Assembly (NCBI GenBank): GCA_016197345.1
Contig: JACPVY010000654.1
Coordinates: forward strand, 1-5,999
Reading direction: 5' to 3'
Source: Burkholderiales bacterium
GTDB lineage: Bacteria; Pseudomonadota; Gammaproteobacteria; Burkholderiales; Burkholderiaceae_D
DNA length: 5,999 bases
Positions 1 to 5,999 of this stretch are shown in pieces (within the stretch, counting starts at the first letter, position 1; every line of letters starts with the position of its first letter). Position numbers and translations under genes: made by a program. The notes under the pieces were generated by a model that saw nothing but the letters and a program-made list of their open reading frames with translations, was not told the DNA's origin and searched no databases.

Positions 1-56
1 GACAGAAGTATGGCACGAAACAGCCGGAGGCGAAGGTGGAGAAGGTGAAGGCGTAG
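1..56 (+). CDS. C-terminal tail of an upstream gene (partial; possibly gltB)
   Basis: In the frame whose codons begin at position 3, the sequence reads QKYGTKQPEAKVEKVKA and then a TAG stop at 54-56. The other two forward frames give a low-complexity arginine run with an early stop, or glycine-rich text that runs on into the repeat. A lysine/glutamate/alanine-rich tail is common at the end of large cytoplasmic enzymes. The next gene is gltD, and gltB (the large glutamate synthase subunit) usually lies directly upstream of it on the same strand, so this could be the end of gltB. That identity rests on context only, because the 17 visible residues carry no diagnostic motif. The stretch could also be non-coding. 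Confidence 0.4.
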   Translation, partial: QKYGTKQPEAKVEKVKA

Positions 57-119
57 GTTTGTGTAGGGCGAACGGGATGCCGTTCGTCGCTTTGCGGGCG
101 CCTCGCCCACCCTACGCCT
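49..119. repeat. REP-like two-hairpin repeat, copy 1
   Basis: Outer arms AGGCGTAGG (49-57) and CCTACGCCT (111-119) are exact reverse complements. Inside them are two further hairpins: CGAACGG (69-75) with CCGTTCG (80-86) around a 4-nt loop, and GGGCG (96-100) with CGCCC (104-108) around a 3-nt loop. A related element in opposite orientation lies at about 4780-4834, with the same hairpin order and shared blocks such as GTAGG, CCGT/CGTCGC and CTCGC-CACC. This layout resembles REP/BIME-type intergenic repeats. The left arm overlaps the stop of the preceding short reading frame, so the element may also act as a 3' mRNA end structure. No T-tract follows, so I do not call an intrinsic terminator. 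Confidence 0.7.
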
Positions 120-154
120 GTCACCGACGGCGATAGCTGCAAATAGGGGCACAT

Positions 155-325
155 AACTCCTCTCTCCCCTCGTGGGAGAGAGGTAGGGAGAGAGGGGGCG
201 GTTGAGCAGAAACAACTTCTTTGGAAAATAAATGCTGAAAAAGTGCTTTATACCCCAAGAAATGATGTTCGGTTGCCACCGCCCCCTCTCCCTAGCCCTC
301 TCCCACAAGGGGAGAGGGGACAGTT
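155..325. repeat. MITE-like element with ~48-nt imperfect terminal inverted repeats
   Basis: Positions 155-202 and 278-325 are imperfect inverted copies of each other. They share AACT/AGTT outer ends, a GTGGGAGAG block, TAGGGAGAG and GGGGGCGGT, with small indels. Each arm also contains its own hairpin: CCTCTCTCCC/GGGAGAGAGG at 159-183 with a 5-nt loop, and CCCTCTCCC/GGGAGAGGG at 296-318 with a 5-nt loop. The 75-bp centre (203-277) is AT-richer and has no reading frame worth calling. The trinucleotide CAT lies just outside both ends (152-154 and 326-328) and might be a target-site duplication, but three bases is weak evidence. Total size (171 bp) and lack of coding content suit a miniature non-autonomous mobile element or a pair of REP-type repeats. 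It encodes no transposase. Confidence 0.7.
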
Positions 326-412
326 CATCCGGCATTGCTGAATTTCGCTAGGCCTGCAAAAAAATGCGAGCCAACTTCGTCAGCAACCAATGATCAGAAC
401 ACACCAAAATAC

Positions 413-417
413 GAGGA
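413..417 (+). promoter_or_regulatory. Ribosome binding site supporting the gltD start at 422
   Basis: GAGGA lies 4 nt before ATG 422. The spacing is on the short side, but the purine run is the best Shine-Dalgarno match near any candidate start. It favours ATG 422 over the upstream TTG at 335, which has no comparable site. Confidence 0.5.
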
Positions 418-421
418 CAAC

Positions 422-1885
422 ATGGGAAAAGTTAGCGGATTTATGGAATATCAGCGCTTGTCAGAAGGCTATGAAGAGCCGCAAGCGCGTAAAAAGCATT
501 ACAAGGAATTCACCGTCACGCTCAGCGATGCGCAAAGTAAGATTCAAGGTGCGCGTTGCATGGATTGCGGAATTCCCTTTTGCAACACAGGTTGCCCCGT
601 CAATAACATCATCCCGGATTGGAATGACTTGGTGTATCGCGGCAATTATCGCGAAGCCTTAGCAACCTTGCATTCAACCAATAACTTCCCCGAATTTACG
701 GGCCGAGTTTGCCCTGCACCATGCGAAACGGCCTGTACGCTAGGCATCAATAGCGATCCAGTTGGCATTAAATCGATTGAGCACTTCATCATCGACAAAG
801 CGTGGCAAAACGGTTGGATTGCGCCGCAACCTGCGAGCATCCAAACTGGTAAAAAAGTAGCGATTGTTGGCTCTGGCCCGGCGGGCTTAGCCGCTGCGCA
901 ACAACTGGCACGGGCTGGCCATAGCGTCACGGTGTTTGAGAAAAGTGACAGACCGGGCGGTTTGCTACGCTATGGCATCCCTGATTTCAAAATGGAGAAA
1001 TCGCATATCGACCGCCGCATCGAACAAATGCAAGCCGAAGGCGTGGTGTTTCGCAATAATGTCTTGATCGGCAAAGACTTCCCGACCACCGTCAACAATT
1101 GGGCGAAGGAAACCATCTTTCCTGAAGATTTGGCGAAAGAATTCGATGCGATTGTGATCGCTGGCGGTGCTGAGCAACCGCGTGATCTACCTGTCCCTGG
1201 CCGCGAGCTAAAAGGCGTGCATTTTGCAATGGACTTTTTGCCGCAGCAAAACAAAGTGGTTGCTGGCGATAAAGTGAAAGACCAAATCAAAGCCGCTGGC
1301 AAGCATGTGGTGGTGATCGGTGGTGGCGATACCGGTTCAGATTGCGTTGGCACCTCGAATCGCCATGGCGCTGCGAGCGTGACGCAATTTGAATTGCTGC
1401 CACAGCCACCGGAGCAAGAAAACAAGCCACTCGTCTGGCCGTATTGGCCGACCAAGTTGCGCACGTCGTCGTCACATGAAGAAGGTTGTGAGCGCGATTG
1501 GGCAGTAGCGACCAAACGCTTGGAAGGCAAAGGCGGCAAAGTTGAGCGCCTGATCGCCTGTCGCGTCGAATGGAAAGATGGCAAGATGCAAGAGGTGCCG
1601 AATTCTGAATTTGAAATGAAAGCCGATTTGGTCTTGCTCGCGATGGGTTTTGTTTCGCCAGTGCAGCAAGTGCTTGATGCTTTCGGCGTTGAGAAAGATG
1701 GGCGCGGCAATGCACAAGCGGCGACCGAGGGCAATACCGCTTATCAAACCAGCGTGCCAAAAGTGTTTGCAGCAGGCGATATGCGGCGCGGGCAATCGCT
1801 GGTGGTGTGGGCGATTCGTGAAGGTCGCCAATGCGCACGCGCGGTCGATGCATTTTTGATGGGAAGCTCTTTGCTGCCGAATTGA
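422..1885 (+). CDS. gltD: Glutamate synthase (NADPH) small subunit GltD
   Basis: The 487-residue product is the beta subunit of NADPH-dependent glutamate synthase. It takes electrons from NADPH through FAD and passes them to the large subunit GltB, which makes two glutamates from glutamine and 2-oxoglutarate in ammonium assimilation, in the cytoplasm. The N-terminal domain carries the iron-sulphur cysteines C46, C49, C54 and C58, then C97, C101 and C105 in a CPAPCETAC motif. The FAD-binding glycine motif GSGPAG is at 150-155. The NADPH-binding motif GGGDTG is at 300-305. A late FAD-contact block ([19 protein letters not shown]) is at 450-468. All key residues are present and the length matches the family (E. 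coli GltD is 472 aa). ATG 422 was chosen because [13 protein letters not shown] is the usual family start and GAGGA precedes it. A gltB partner would be expected upstream; only a possible tail is visible, separated by a repeat-filled gap. Confidence 0.96.
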   Translation: MGKVSGFMEYQRLSEGYEEPQARKKHYKEFTVTLSDAQSKIQGARCMDCGIPFCNTGCPVNNIIPDWNDLVYRGNYREALATLHSTNNFPEFTGRVCPAPCETACTLGINSDPVGIKSIEHFIIDKAWQNGWIAPQPASIQTGKKVAIVGSGPAGLAAAQQLARAGHSVTVFEKSDRPGGLLRYGIPDFKMEKSHIDRRIEQMQAEGVVFRNNVLIGKDFPTTVNNWAKETIFPEDLAKEFDAIVIAGGAEQPRDLPVPGRELKGVHFAMDFLPQQNKVVAGDKVKDQIKAAGKHVVVIGGGDTGSDCVGTSNRHGAASVTQFELLPQPPEQENKPLVWPYWPTKLRTSSSHEEGCERDWAVATKRLEGKGGKVERLIACRVEWKDGKMQEVPNSEFEMKADLVLLAMGFVSPVQQVLDAFGVEKDGRGNAQAATEGNTAYQTSVPKVFAAGDMRRGQSLVVWAIREGRQCARAVDAFLMGSSLLPN

Positions 1886-1910
1886 TTGACGCTTTTTGTT
1901 TATTGGCCCA

Positions 1911-1943
1911 CTTGTGGCAGGTGAAATTTTCGCTTGCCACAAG
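1911..1943 (+). terminator. Strong stem-loop after gltD (terminator or 3'-end structure candidate)
   Basis: CTTGTGGCA (1911-1919) and TGCCACAAG (1935-1943) are exact reverse complements. The intervening bases continue pairing (G1920-T1934 and T1922-G1932 wobbles; G1921-C1933, G1923-C1931, A1924-T1930 and A1925-T1929) down to a 3-nt loop, giving about 15 pairs. It begins 26 nt after the gltD stop, where a terminator would be expected. No T-tract follows on either strand, so classic intrinsic termination is doubtful. Alternatives are an mRNA 3'-end stabiliser or a palindromic operator upstream of the phosphatase gene. Confidence 0.4.
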
Positions 1944-2068
1944 CAACACCGCAGACTGACAGCCAGCACCCGCCCGCTTTGCCACTCAAATTCAAGCTTT
2001 TCAGTATTAATCACCCCGTCATAAAGATTATCGATAATAATAAGCACATTGATAGGGACACACTCAAC

Positions 2069-3691
2069 ATGACGACACCGCCACGTTCACCACGCCGTCG
2101 CAGTTTCTTACAACACCTAGGCGGTAGCGCCTTGCTCGGTAGTGTGCCGACTTCTTTGTTCGCGCAAACGCCTAGCGCAAGTTCCACACCTGCCGCACCG
2201 GCCATCATCATCGCCGATAGTACCCGTCCGCGCATCCCTTGCGGCGTCATGAGCGGTGACGTTACTGGCCAAAGCGCAATGTTGTGGAGCCGTAGCGACC
2301 GCCCGGCGCGCATTATGGTGGAATATGCTGACAACGCGGCGTTCCGACGATCCAAACGTATTGCTGGCCCGCTCGCCTTACCAAGCAGCGACTATAGCGC
2401 TAGGCTAGAATTAACTGGCTTGCGTCCCGGGCAAACGACGTTTTACCGCATCCAATTTGAAGATTTGCAAAACAAAGGGGCAGTGAGCGAAACCATTACG
2501 GGTAGCTTGCGCATGCCCGCCGCAAAAGGTGGCGATATTCGCTTCTGCTTTTCGGGCGATGAAGCCGGGCAAGGCTTTGGCATCAACCCTCGTTTTGGTG
2601 GCTATCGCATCTATGAAACGATGCGCAAAATGCAGCCCGATTTTTTCATCCATAGCGGCGATCAAATCTATGCCGATGGCCCTTTGCAAGAACAAGTCAA
2701 GCTCGACGATGGCAGCATTTGGCATAACATCGTCACGCCTGCGAAGGCTGAAGTGGCGCAAACATTAGCGGATTTTCGCGGCAATTTTGCCTACAATTTT
2801 TTGGATGAAAACAAACGCCGCTTTGCCGCTGAAGTGCCGTTTTTAGTGCAATGGGATGACCATGAAGTACGCAATAATTGGTTTCCGGGACAGACCATAG
2901 GCGAGGCCGAAAAGCGCTACCAACAGCGTGACGCTAGCACCTTAGCCGCTTTTGCGCGCCAGGCGATGTTTGAATACAACCCGTTTCGCCGCAATTTACA
3001 AGACCCGGAACAGATTTACCGCAGCTTTCACTACGGCCCCTTGCTCGACGTTTTTATGCTCGATGAACGCAGCTATCGCGGTAAAAATTCGCCGAATCGG
3101 CAAACCACGCTAGAGCAAGATGCAGCGTTTTTGGGCAGCAAGCAATTGCAATGGCTCAAGCAAGAGTTGTTGCGTTCGCGCGCGACGTGGAAAGTGATCG
3201 CTAGCGACATGCCAATATCCCTCGTCGTGCAAGATATGAACCCGGATGTGCCGAAAGGGACATACGAAGCATGGGCCAATGGTGATGGCGGCGCACCGTT
3301 AGGGCGCGAATTGGAATTGGCGAACTTGCTTTCCTTCGTCAAACAACATCGCATCCAAAATTTGGTGTGGGTCACAGCCGATGTGCACTACGCTAGCGCC
3401 ACCCGCTACACGCCAGAAAAAGCGCGTTTCACTGATTTTTTGCCGTTTTGGGAATTCGTTGGCGGGCCACTCAATGCTGGCACCTTTGGTCCGAATGAAG
3501 TGGATCAAACGTTTGGCCCCGATGTGCGTTTTGTCAGCGTGCCGCCAGATATGAAGCAAAATCGCGCACCTAGCGCCTTGCTACAGTTTTTCGGCCACGC
3601 CAAAATCGACGCTACCAGCCGTGTCATGACTGTTTCACTGCACGACATTGATGGCAAGAATTTATTCCAAGTCGATTTGCAACCAGCCTAG
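2069..3691 (+). CDS. phoD: PhoD-family metallophosphatase/phosphodiesterase, Tat-exported
   Basis: This 540-residue protein belongs to the PhoD-like alkaline phosphatase family, which hydrolyses phosphate mono- and diesters outside the cytoplasm using metal ions (iron and calcium in the studied Bacillus enzyme). A twin-arginine signal is visible: R9-R10-R11-S-F-L-Q, then a short hydrophobic run, with likely cleavage near A32. An N-terminal PhoD beta domain covers about 55-150 (PCGVMSGDVTGQSAMLW at 57-73). The catalytic domain follows, with likely metal ligands C160 (RFCFSGD), D198 and Y201 (SGDQIY), the WDDHEVRNN motif at 262-270, and D438 and H440 (TADVH), in family order. ATG 2069 was chosen because it places the Tat motif right at the N-terminus and has AGGGA 10 nt upstream. 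An open frame continues back to a TTG at 1934 but overlaps the stem-loop and lacks signal features. Exact substrate is unknown, and phoD is used here as a family name. No phosphate-related gene adjoins it. Confidence 0.93.
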   Translation: MTTPPRSPRRRSFLQHLGGSALLGSVPTSLFAQTPSASSTPAAPAIIIADSTRPRIPCGVMSGDVTGQSAMLWSRSDRPARIMVEYADNAAFRRSKRIAGPLALPSSDYSARLELTGLRPGQTTFYRIQFEDLQNKGAVSETITGSLRMPAAKGGDIRFCFSGDEAGQGFGINPRFGGYRIYETMRKMQPDFFIHSGDQIYADGPLQEQVKLDDGSIWHNIVTPAKAEVAQTLADFRGNFAYNFLDENKRRFAAEVPFLVQWDDHEVRNNWFPGQTIGEAEKRYQQRDASTLAAFARQAMFEYNPFRRNLQDPEQIYRSFHYGPLLDVFMLDERSYRGKNSPNRQTTLEQDAAFLGSKQLQWLKQELLRSRATWKVIASDMPISLVVQDMNPDVPKGTYEAWANGDGGAPLGRELELANLLSFVKQHRIQNLVWVTADVHYASATRYTPEKARFTDFLPFWEFVGGPLNAGTFGPNEVDQTFGPDVRFVSVPPDMKQNRAPSALLQFFGHAKIDATSRVMTVSLHDIDGKNLFQVDLQPA

Positions 3692-3721
3692 TGTCGAGCG
3701 CCTGCCCTACCTGTTCTGCGC

Positions 3722-3741
3722 AAACATGCTATAAACATGCT
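3722..3741 (+). promoter_or_regulatory. Extended -10 promoter candidate with 11-bp-period direct repeat
   Basis: TGCTATAAA (3727-3735) matches the extended -10 form TGnTATAAT at all but the last base, and lies 30 nt before the GTG start of the permease gene. No good -35 is seen, which extended -10 promoters can tolerate. The nonamer AAACATGCT occurs twice, at 3722-3730 and 3733-3741, with start-to-start spacing of 11 bp, so two identical sites face the same side of the helix and overlap the -10. This could be an operator for a regulator acting on the permease gene. It is inferred from sequence alone. Confidence 0.35.
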
Positions 3742-3764
3742 TTAACTTAGCTTGAAAGCCTCGC

Positions 3765-4676
3765 GTGGAAGCCTCTCAGCAGCGTCAGCATCACCTCACT
3801 GGCATGGGCCTCGCCATTACTGGCGCAGTCTTGTTTTCGGCAAAAGCGATTGTCGCCAAACTCATTTATCGCTATCACGTCGATGCGGTAACGCTGATTG
3901 CGTTTCGCATGTTATTTTCACTGCCCATCTTTGCTGCCATCGCGCTGTGGCAAGCACGTAGCAATGCCCCGCTAAGCAAACGTGACCGTTGGCGCATTCT
4001 CGCGCTAGGTTTGCTGGGCTATTATCTTTCTAGCTTTCTCGATTTTCTTGGCTTGCAATACATTAGCGCAGGCTTAGAGCGCTTGATTTTGTTCCTCACG
4101 CCGTCGTTTGTGCTATTGATGAGCATGCTGTTTTTCAAGCGCAAAATTAAACCCGTCGAATGGACTTCGCTACTCGTCGCCTATAGCGGGATTGTGTTGG
4201 TCTTCATGCACGATCTAGCGAAAGACGGCCAACAAGTGGCGCTCGGTGCGGCCCTCGTGTTAGGGGCGGCGATTGCCTATGCGGCGTATTTAATTCAATC
4301 CGGCGAAATGGTCTTGCGCTTGGGGACACTACGCCTCGTCTCGTATGCGATGTGCGTCTCTAGCGCGGCCTGTATCGGTCAGTTTTTTATCCTAAGGCCA
4401 ATCAGCATGCTCAACCAACCTGTGCAAGTGCTATGGCTATCGATCGTCAATGCGATTTTTTGCACTGTGTTACCCGTGCTGCTGACAATGTTTGCGGTGA
4501 AAAAAATCGGTGCCGCAACCACTTCGCAATTAGGCATGATAGGCCCGGTTTCAACGCTGGGGCTAGGGGTGGTGTTTTTGGCGGAAGTGATTACGGGTTG
4601 GCAGTTGCTCGGTGCGGGTTTGGTGATGGTGGGGATGTATATGGTAGGGTGGGCGACCCGCCCACCCTCACGTTAA
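3765..4676 (+). CDS. EamA/DMT-superfamily inner-membrane permease
   Basis: The 303-residue product has ten hydrophobic segments, at roughly 12-34, 41-62, 77-97, 103-123, 131-148, 158-178, 188-209, 222-243, 250-273 and 279-297. This is the two-times-five-helix layout of the EamA family in the drug/metabolite transporter superfamily. Family-style blocks are SAGLERLILFLTPSFVLLMS (101-120) ending the first repeat and GAATTSQLGMIGPVSTLGLG (249-268) in the second. Length is normal for the family (about 300). Members usually export amino acids, metabolites or drugs, but the substrate cannot be read from sequence. The start is uncertain: GTG 3765 gives a natural short cytoplasmic leader but has only a weak GAAAG upstream; ATG 3804 (residue 14) would start right at the first helix and has no clear ribosome site either. 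The final residues, about GWATRPPSR, are encoded inside a repeat-like hairpin. It lies 73 nt after the phosphatase gene and may have its own promoter. Confidence 0.9.
   Translation: MEASQQRQHHLTGMGLAITGAVLFSAKAIVAKLIYRYHVDAVTLIAFRMLFSLPIFAAIALWQARSNAPLSKRDRWRILALGLLGYYLSSFLDFLGLQYISAGLERLILFLTPSFVLLMSMLFFKRKIKPVEWTSLLVAYSGIVLVFMHDLAKDGQQVALGAALVLGAAIAYAAYLIQSGEMVLRLGTLRLVSYAMCVSSAACIGQFFILRPISMLNQPVQVLWLSIVNAIFCTVLPVLLTMFAVKKIGAATTSQLGMIGPVSTLGLGVVFLAEVITGWQLLGAGLVMVGMYMVGWATRPPSR
4646..4668 (+). repeat. Perfect 10-bp hairpin overlapping the permease 3' end
   Basis: AGGGTGGGCG (4646-4655) and CGCCCACCCT (4659-4668) pair perfectly around the 3-nt loop ACC. The right arm resembles the CGCCCACCCTACG end of the REP-like copy at 104-116, and the left arm resembles GTAGGGCG at 63-70, so this may be a shortened member of the same repeat family. 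It lies inside the coding sequence and ends 6 nt before the TAA stop. A T6 run follows only at 4691-4696, 22 nt after the stem, which is too far for a standard intrinsic terminator. It may still protect the mRNA 3' end between these convergent genes. Confidence 0.65.
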
Positions 4677-4779
4677 TGCGAGTAAATAGATTTTTTGCCC
4701 TACAGCGTCGAATCTCGATGTCTCGGATTTATCAAATGGGACATACCGATTAAAGCATTATCTGCGAATGGATGGGAGA

Positions 4780-4834
4780 TGGTGCGCGAGGGCGCGCACA
4801 GAGCGACGGAATGCATGCATTCCGTCCTACGCCC
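4780..4834. repeat. REP-like two-hairpin repeat, copy 2 (inverted), between convergent genes
   Basis: Two hairpins are adjacent. GTGCGCG (4782-4788) pairs with CGCGCAC (4793-4799) around AGGG. GACGGAATGCA (4805-4815) is followed directly by its reverse complement TGCATTCCGTC (4816-4826), a 22-bp perfect palindrome. Read on the minus strand, the order and flanks (GTAGG, palindromic hairpin, CGTCGCT, short GC hairpin, CACC) match copy 1 at 49-119, so these are inverted copies of one family. It lies in the 168-nt gap between the convergent permease and receptor genes, 18 nt beyond the receptor stop, a typical REP location. The rest of the gap (4677-4779) shows only the T6 run at 4691-4696. Confidence 0.7.
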
Positions 4835-4844
4835 CCAACATGCA

Positions 4845-5999
4845 TCATGTCCCAAACTGATAATTCAACTCCAACCAAGTTTGCCGCCCAATTGGCGAAT
4901 AGCTGCCTACAGGGTAGTTCGGCCAGCCGCCGGTTTTGTCGAATTTCACTTTATCAAACACATTGTTGATAATCACCGACAGCGTCAGGTTTTTCGTTGC
5001 CTTATACACCGTGCTCCAGTTCGCTAACACGGTGGGGGACAGGTATGCATCCCCTGCCCCATTCGGGATTTTTCCGTAGCGGGTTAACGTCAGCGTATTA
5101 GACCAGTCCCCTTTTTGCCAATTCAAGCTGGTGATGAGTTTGTCACGCCAATCGGTATTACTCATATCAGCCAAATCGTCGTATAAAGCATCGCTAGCGA
5201 ATTGCTTGGAGCGCTTGGTCAAGACCTTGCTGTAATTGGCTTTGATCACAAAATCGCCATAGCCAGCAATCTTCCACGCATATTTGCCGCTGACGTCGAT
5301 GCCGCTAGAAGCTTGATAGGCGGCATTGATAGGATTGACCCAAATTTCATTGATCTCGCCTGGCCGATTCACCGCATTAGCGGGGAAGCGTTTGATGCGG
5401 TTAATCGTATCGAGGCACAAGCTCGAAGCAATATCACGCTTGCCAGTACGGCAATCGAGCTCATCGTGCAGCAATTGGTCGGAACTGAGATTGACCACCA
5501 TATCGTCAATTTTGATATTCCAATAATCGAGCGTGACATCGAACTGCGGGCTAGGTGACCAGACTACGCCTAGGCCATACGATTTGCCTTTTTCCGATTT
5601 CAAATTGGGGCTACCAATTTGCACATAGTTTGCGCCCGGCGAGTAATTGCTAAAGTCGCAGTCTTTCAAATCCACACCTTGTTGATGGCACAGATAATAG
5701 TCAGTCGAGCTAGAGTAATATCCCGTGCCACGCGCTTTGAAAATGTAATTCATATCAGGTGCGCGGAAACTGGTCGCGTAATTGCCACGCAAGAGCAATT
5801 CTTGTACTGGTCTAAATTCTAAACCTGCGTTGTAGGTGAATTTGCCATCAGTGTGTCCCGCATAATGATAGTGATCATAGCGTCCGGCAATGCTCGCAGT
5901 GATTTGCTTCAAAATCGGGACATAGGCTTCCGCCCCGAGCGCGTAACGCTGGCGCGTGCCGTGTACATCATCCACTTGGGTGACAGTATTGAAGACACC
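4845..5999 (-). CDS. TonB-dependent outer-membrane receptor, C-terminal part (partial)
   Basis: The minus-strand frame is open from the right edge of the window to TGA at 4845-4847 and gives 384 residues; the plug domain, TonB box and signal peptide lie outside. The fragment reads as a series of amphipathic beta-strands of the receptor barrel, with alternating aromatic and polar residues. Typical family signs are TSFRAPD (77-83, in the conserved strand near the barrel middle), NLKSEKGKSYGLGVVW (132-147), a late NNVFDK (345-350) and a C-terminal strand WLELNYQFGT whose YQF resembles the outer-membrane assembly signal. Such receptors use proton-motive energy through TonB-ExbB-ExbD to import iron chelates, cobalamin, sugars or peptides; the ligand cannot be told here. 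Four cysteines (C104/C114 and C183/C195) fall in long loop regions and could form two loop disulphides. There is no frameshift in the visible part. Confidence 0.92.
   Translation of the reverse strand, partial: GVFNTVTQVDDVHGTRQRYALGAEAYVPILKQITASIAGRYDHYHYAGHTDGKFTYNAGLEFRPVQELLLRGNYATSFRAPDMNYIFKARGTGYYSSSTDYYLCHQQGVDLKDCDFSNYSPGANYVQIGSPNLKSEKGKSYGLGVVWSPSPQFDVTLDYWNIKIDDMVVNLSSDQLLHDELDCRTGKRDIASSLCLDTINRIKRFPANAVNRPGEINEIWVNPINAAYQASSGIDVSGKYAWKIAGYGDFVIKANYSKVLTKRSKQFASDALYDDLADMSNTDWRDKLITSLNWQKGDWSNTLTLTRYGKIPNGAGDAYLSPTVLANWSTVYKATKNLTLSVIINNVFDKVKFDKTGGWPNYPVGSYSPIGRQTWLELNYQFGT

Larger units (their letters stand above)
57..421. other. 365-base non-coding gap before gltD
   Basis: No convincing gene is seen here on either strand. 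The gap holds most of the REP-like element (to 119) and the MITE-like inverted repeat (155-325). The stretches 120-154 and 326-421 show no repeat or convincing promoter. A reading frame in phase with gltD is open back to a TTG at 335, but its 29 extra residues look unlike the usual GltD start and its first bases lie just past the repeat. The transcription start for gltD could not be placed: TTGGAA at 221-226 is the only -35-like hexamer I noticed, and no good -10 sits at the right distance. Confidence 0.7.

Noticed and set aside
155..325. CRISPR-like array in the repeat region
   Set aside because: There are only two copies, they are inverted rather than direct, and no regular repeat-spacer spacing exists.
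335..421. N-terminal extension of gltD from TTG 335
   Set aside because: The 29 added residues do not look like the start of GltD proteins and no ribosome site precedes the TTG. ATG 422 gives the usual family N-terminus.
970..1734. Long open frames opposite gltD on the minus strand (also 1287-1985 and 1472-2047)
   Set aside because: They lie antisense to a well-conserved gene, have low-complexity cysteine/serine/arginine-rich translations and no recognisable domain. They are shadows of gltD codon structure.
2016..2037. Possible Pho box upstream of the PhoD-family gene
   Set aside because: CCGTCATAAAG (2016-2026) matches 9 of 11 bases of a Pho-box unit, but the adjacent unit (2027-2037) matches only about 3 of 11, so a functional double site is not supported.
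2033..2038. GATAAT as a -10 for the phosphatase gene
   Set aside because: It is close to TATAAT, but no acceptable -35 lies 16-18 bp upstream, so I did not list it as a promoter.
1934..2068. N-terminal extension of the PhoD-like protein from TTG 1934
   Set aside because: It overlaps the stem-loop at 1911-1943 and would bury the Tat signal 45 residues inside the protein. ATG 2069 puts the twin-arginine motif at the N-terminus.
4691..4696. T6 run as the tail of an intrinsic terminator for the permease gene
   Set aside because: It begins 22 nt after the 4646-4668 stem, and no hairpin lies directly before it.
5202..5558. Plus-strand open frame opposite the TonB-dependent receptor
   Set aside because: The minus-strand receptor frame has clear barrel motifs throughout. 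This frame is its antisense shadow with no ribosome site or known domain.

Overview
The window looks like ordinary chromosome from a Gram-negative proteobacterium. A TonB-dependent outer-membrane receptor and a Tat-exported phosphatase imply an outer membrane and a periplasm. GC is roughly 50% by eye. The style of the glutamate synthase small subunit, together with short hairpin repeats between genes, would fit a betaproteobacterium such as a Burkholderiales/Oxalobacteraceae-like organism. That placement is inference and is only moderately secure.

Layout from left to right: (1) positions 1-56 hold a short lysine-rich tail of a plus-strand gene ending at TAG 54-56, possibly gltB by context. 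(2) Positions 57-421 are a 365-base non-coding gap filled by two repeat elements: a two-hairpin REP-like element (about 49-119) and a 171-bp MITE-like element with long imperfect inverted repeats (155-325). (3) 422-1885 is gltD, the NADPH-dependent glutamate synthase small subunit. (4) A strong 33-nt stem-loop lies at 1911-1943. (5) 2069-3691 is a PhoD-family phosphatase with a twin-arginine signal. (6) 3722-3741 carries an extended -10 promoter candidate overlapped by an 11-bp-period direct repeat. (7) 3765-4676 is a 10-helix EamA/DMT-family permease whose last codons lie inside a perfect hairpin (4646-4668). (8) 4677-4844 is the gap between convergent genes and holds a second, inverted copy of the REP-like element with a 22-bp perfect palindrome. 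(9) 4845-5999, minus strand, is the C-terminal 384 residues of a TonB-dependent receptor that runs off the right edge.

The genes do not form an obvious pathway. gltD serves ammonium assimilation, the phosphatase would act in the periplasm on phosphate esters, the permease is of unknown substrate, and the receptor would import an unknown ligand across the outer membrane. I see no tRNA, rRNA, CRISPR array, transposase, toxin-antitoxin pair or defence gene. I found no evidence of a novel multi-gene system. The most unusual content is the non-coding repeat structure, especially the repeats packed in front of gltD and the repeat-like hairpin that overlaps the 3' end of the permease gene.
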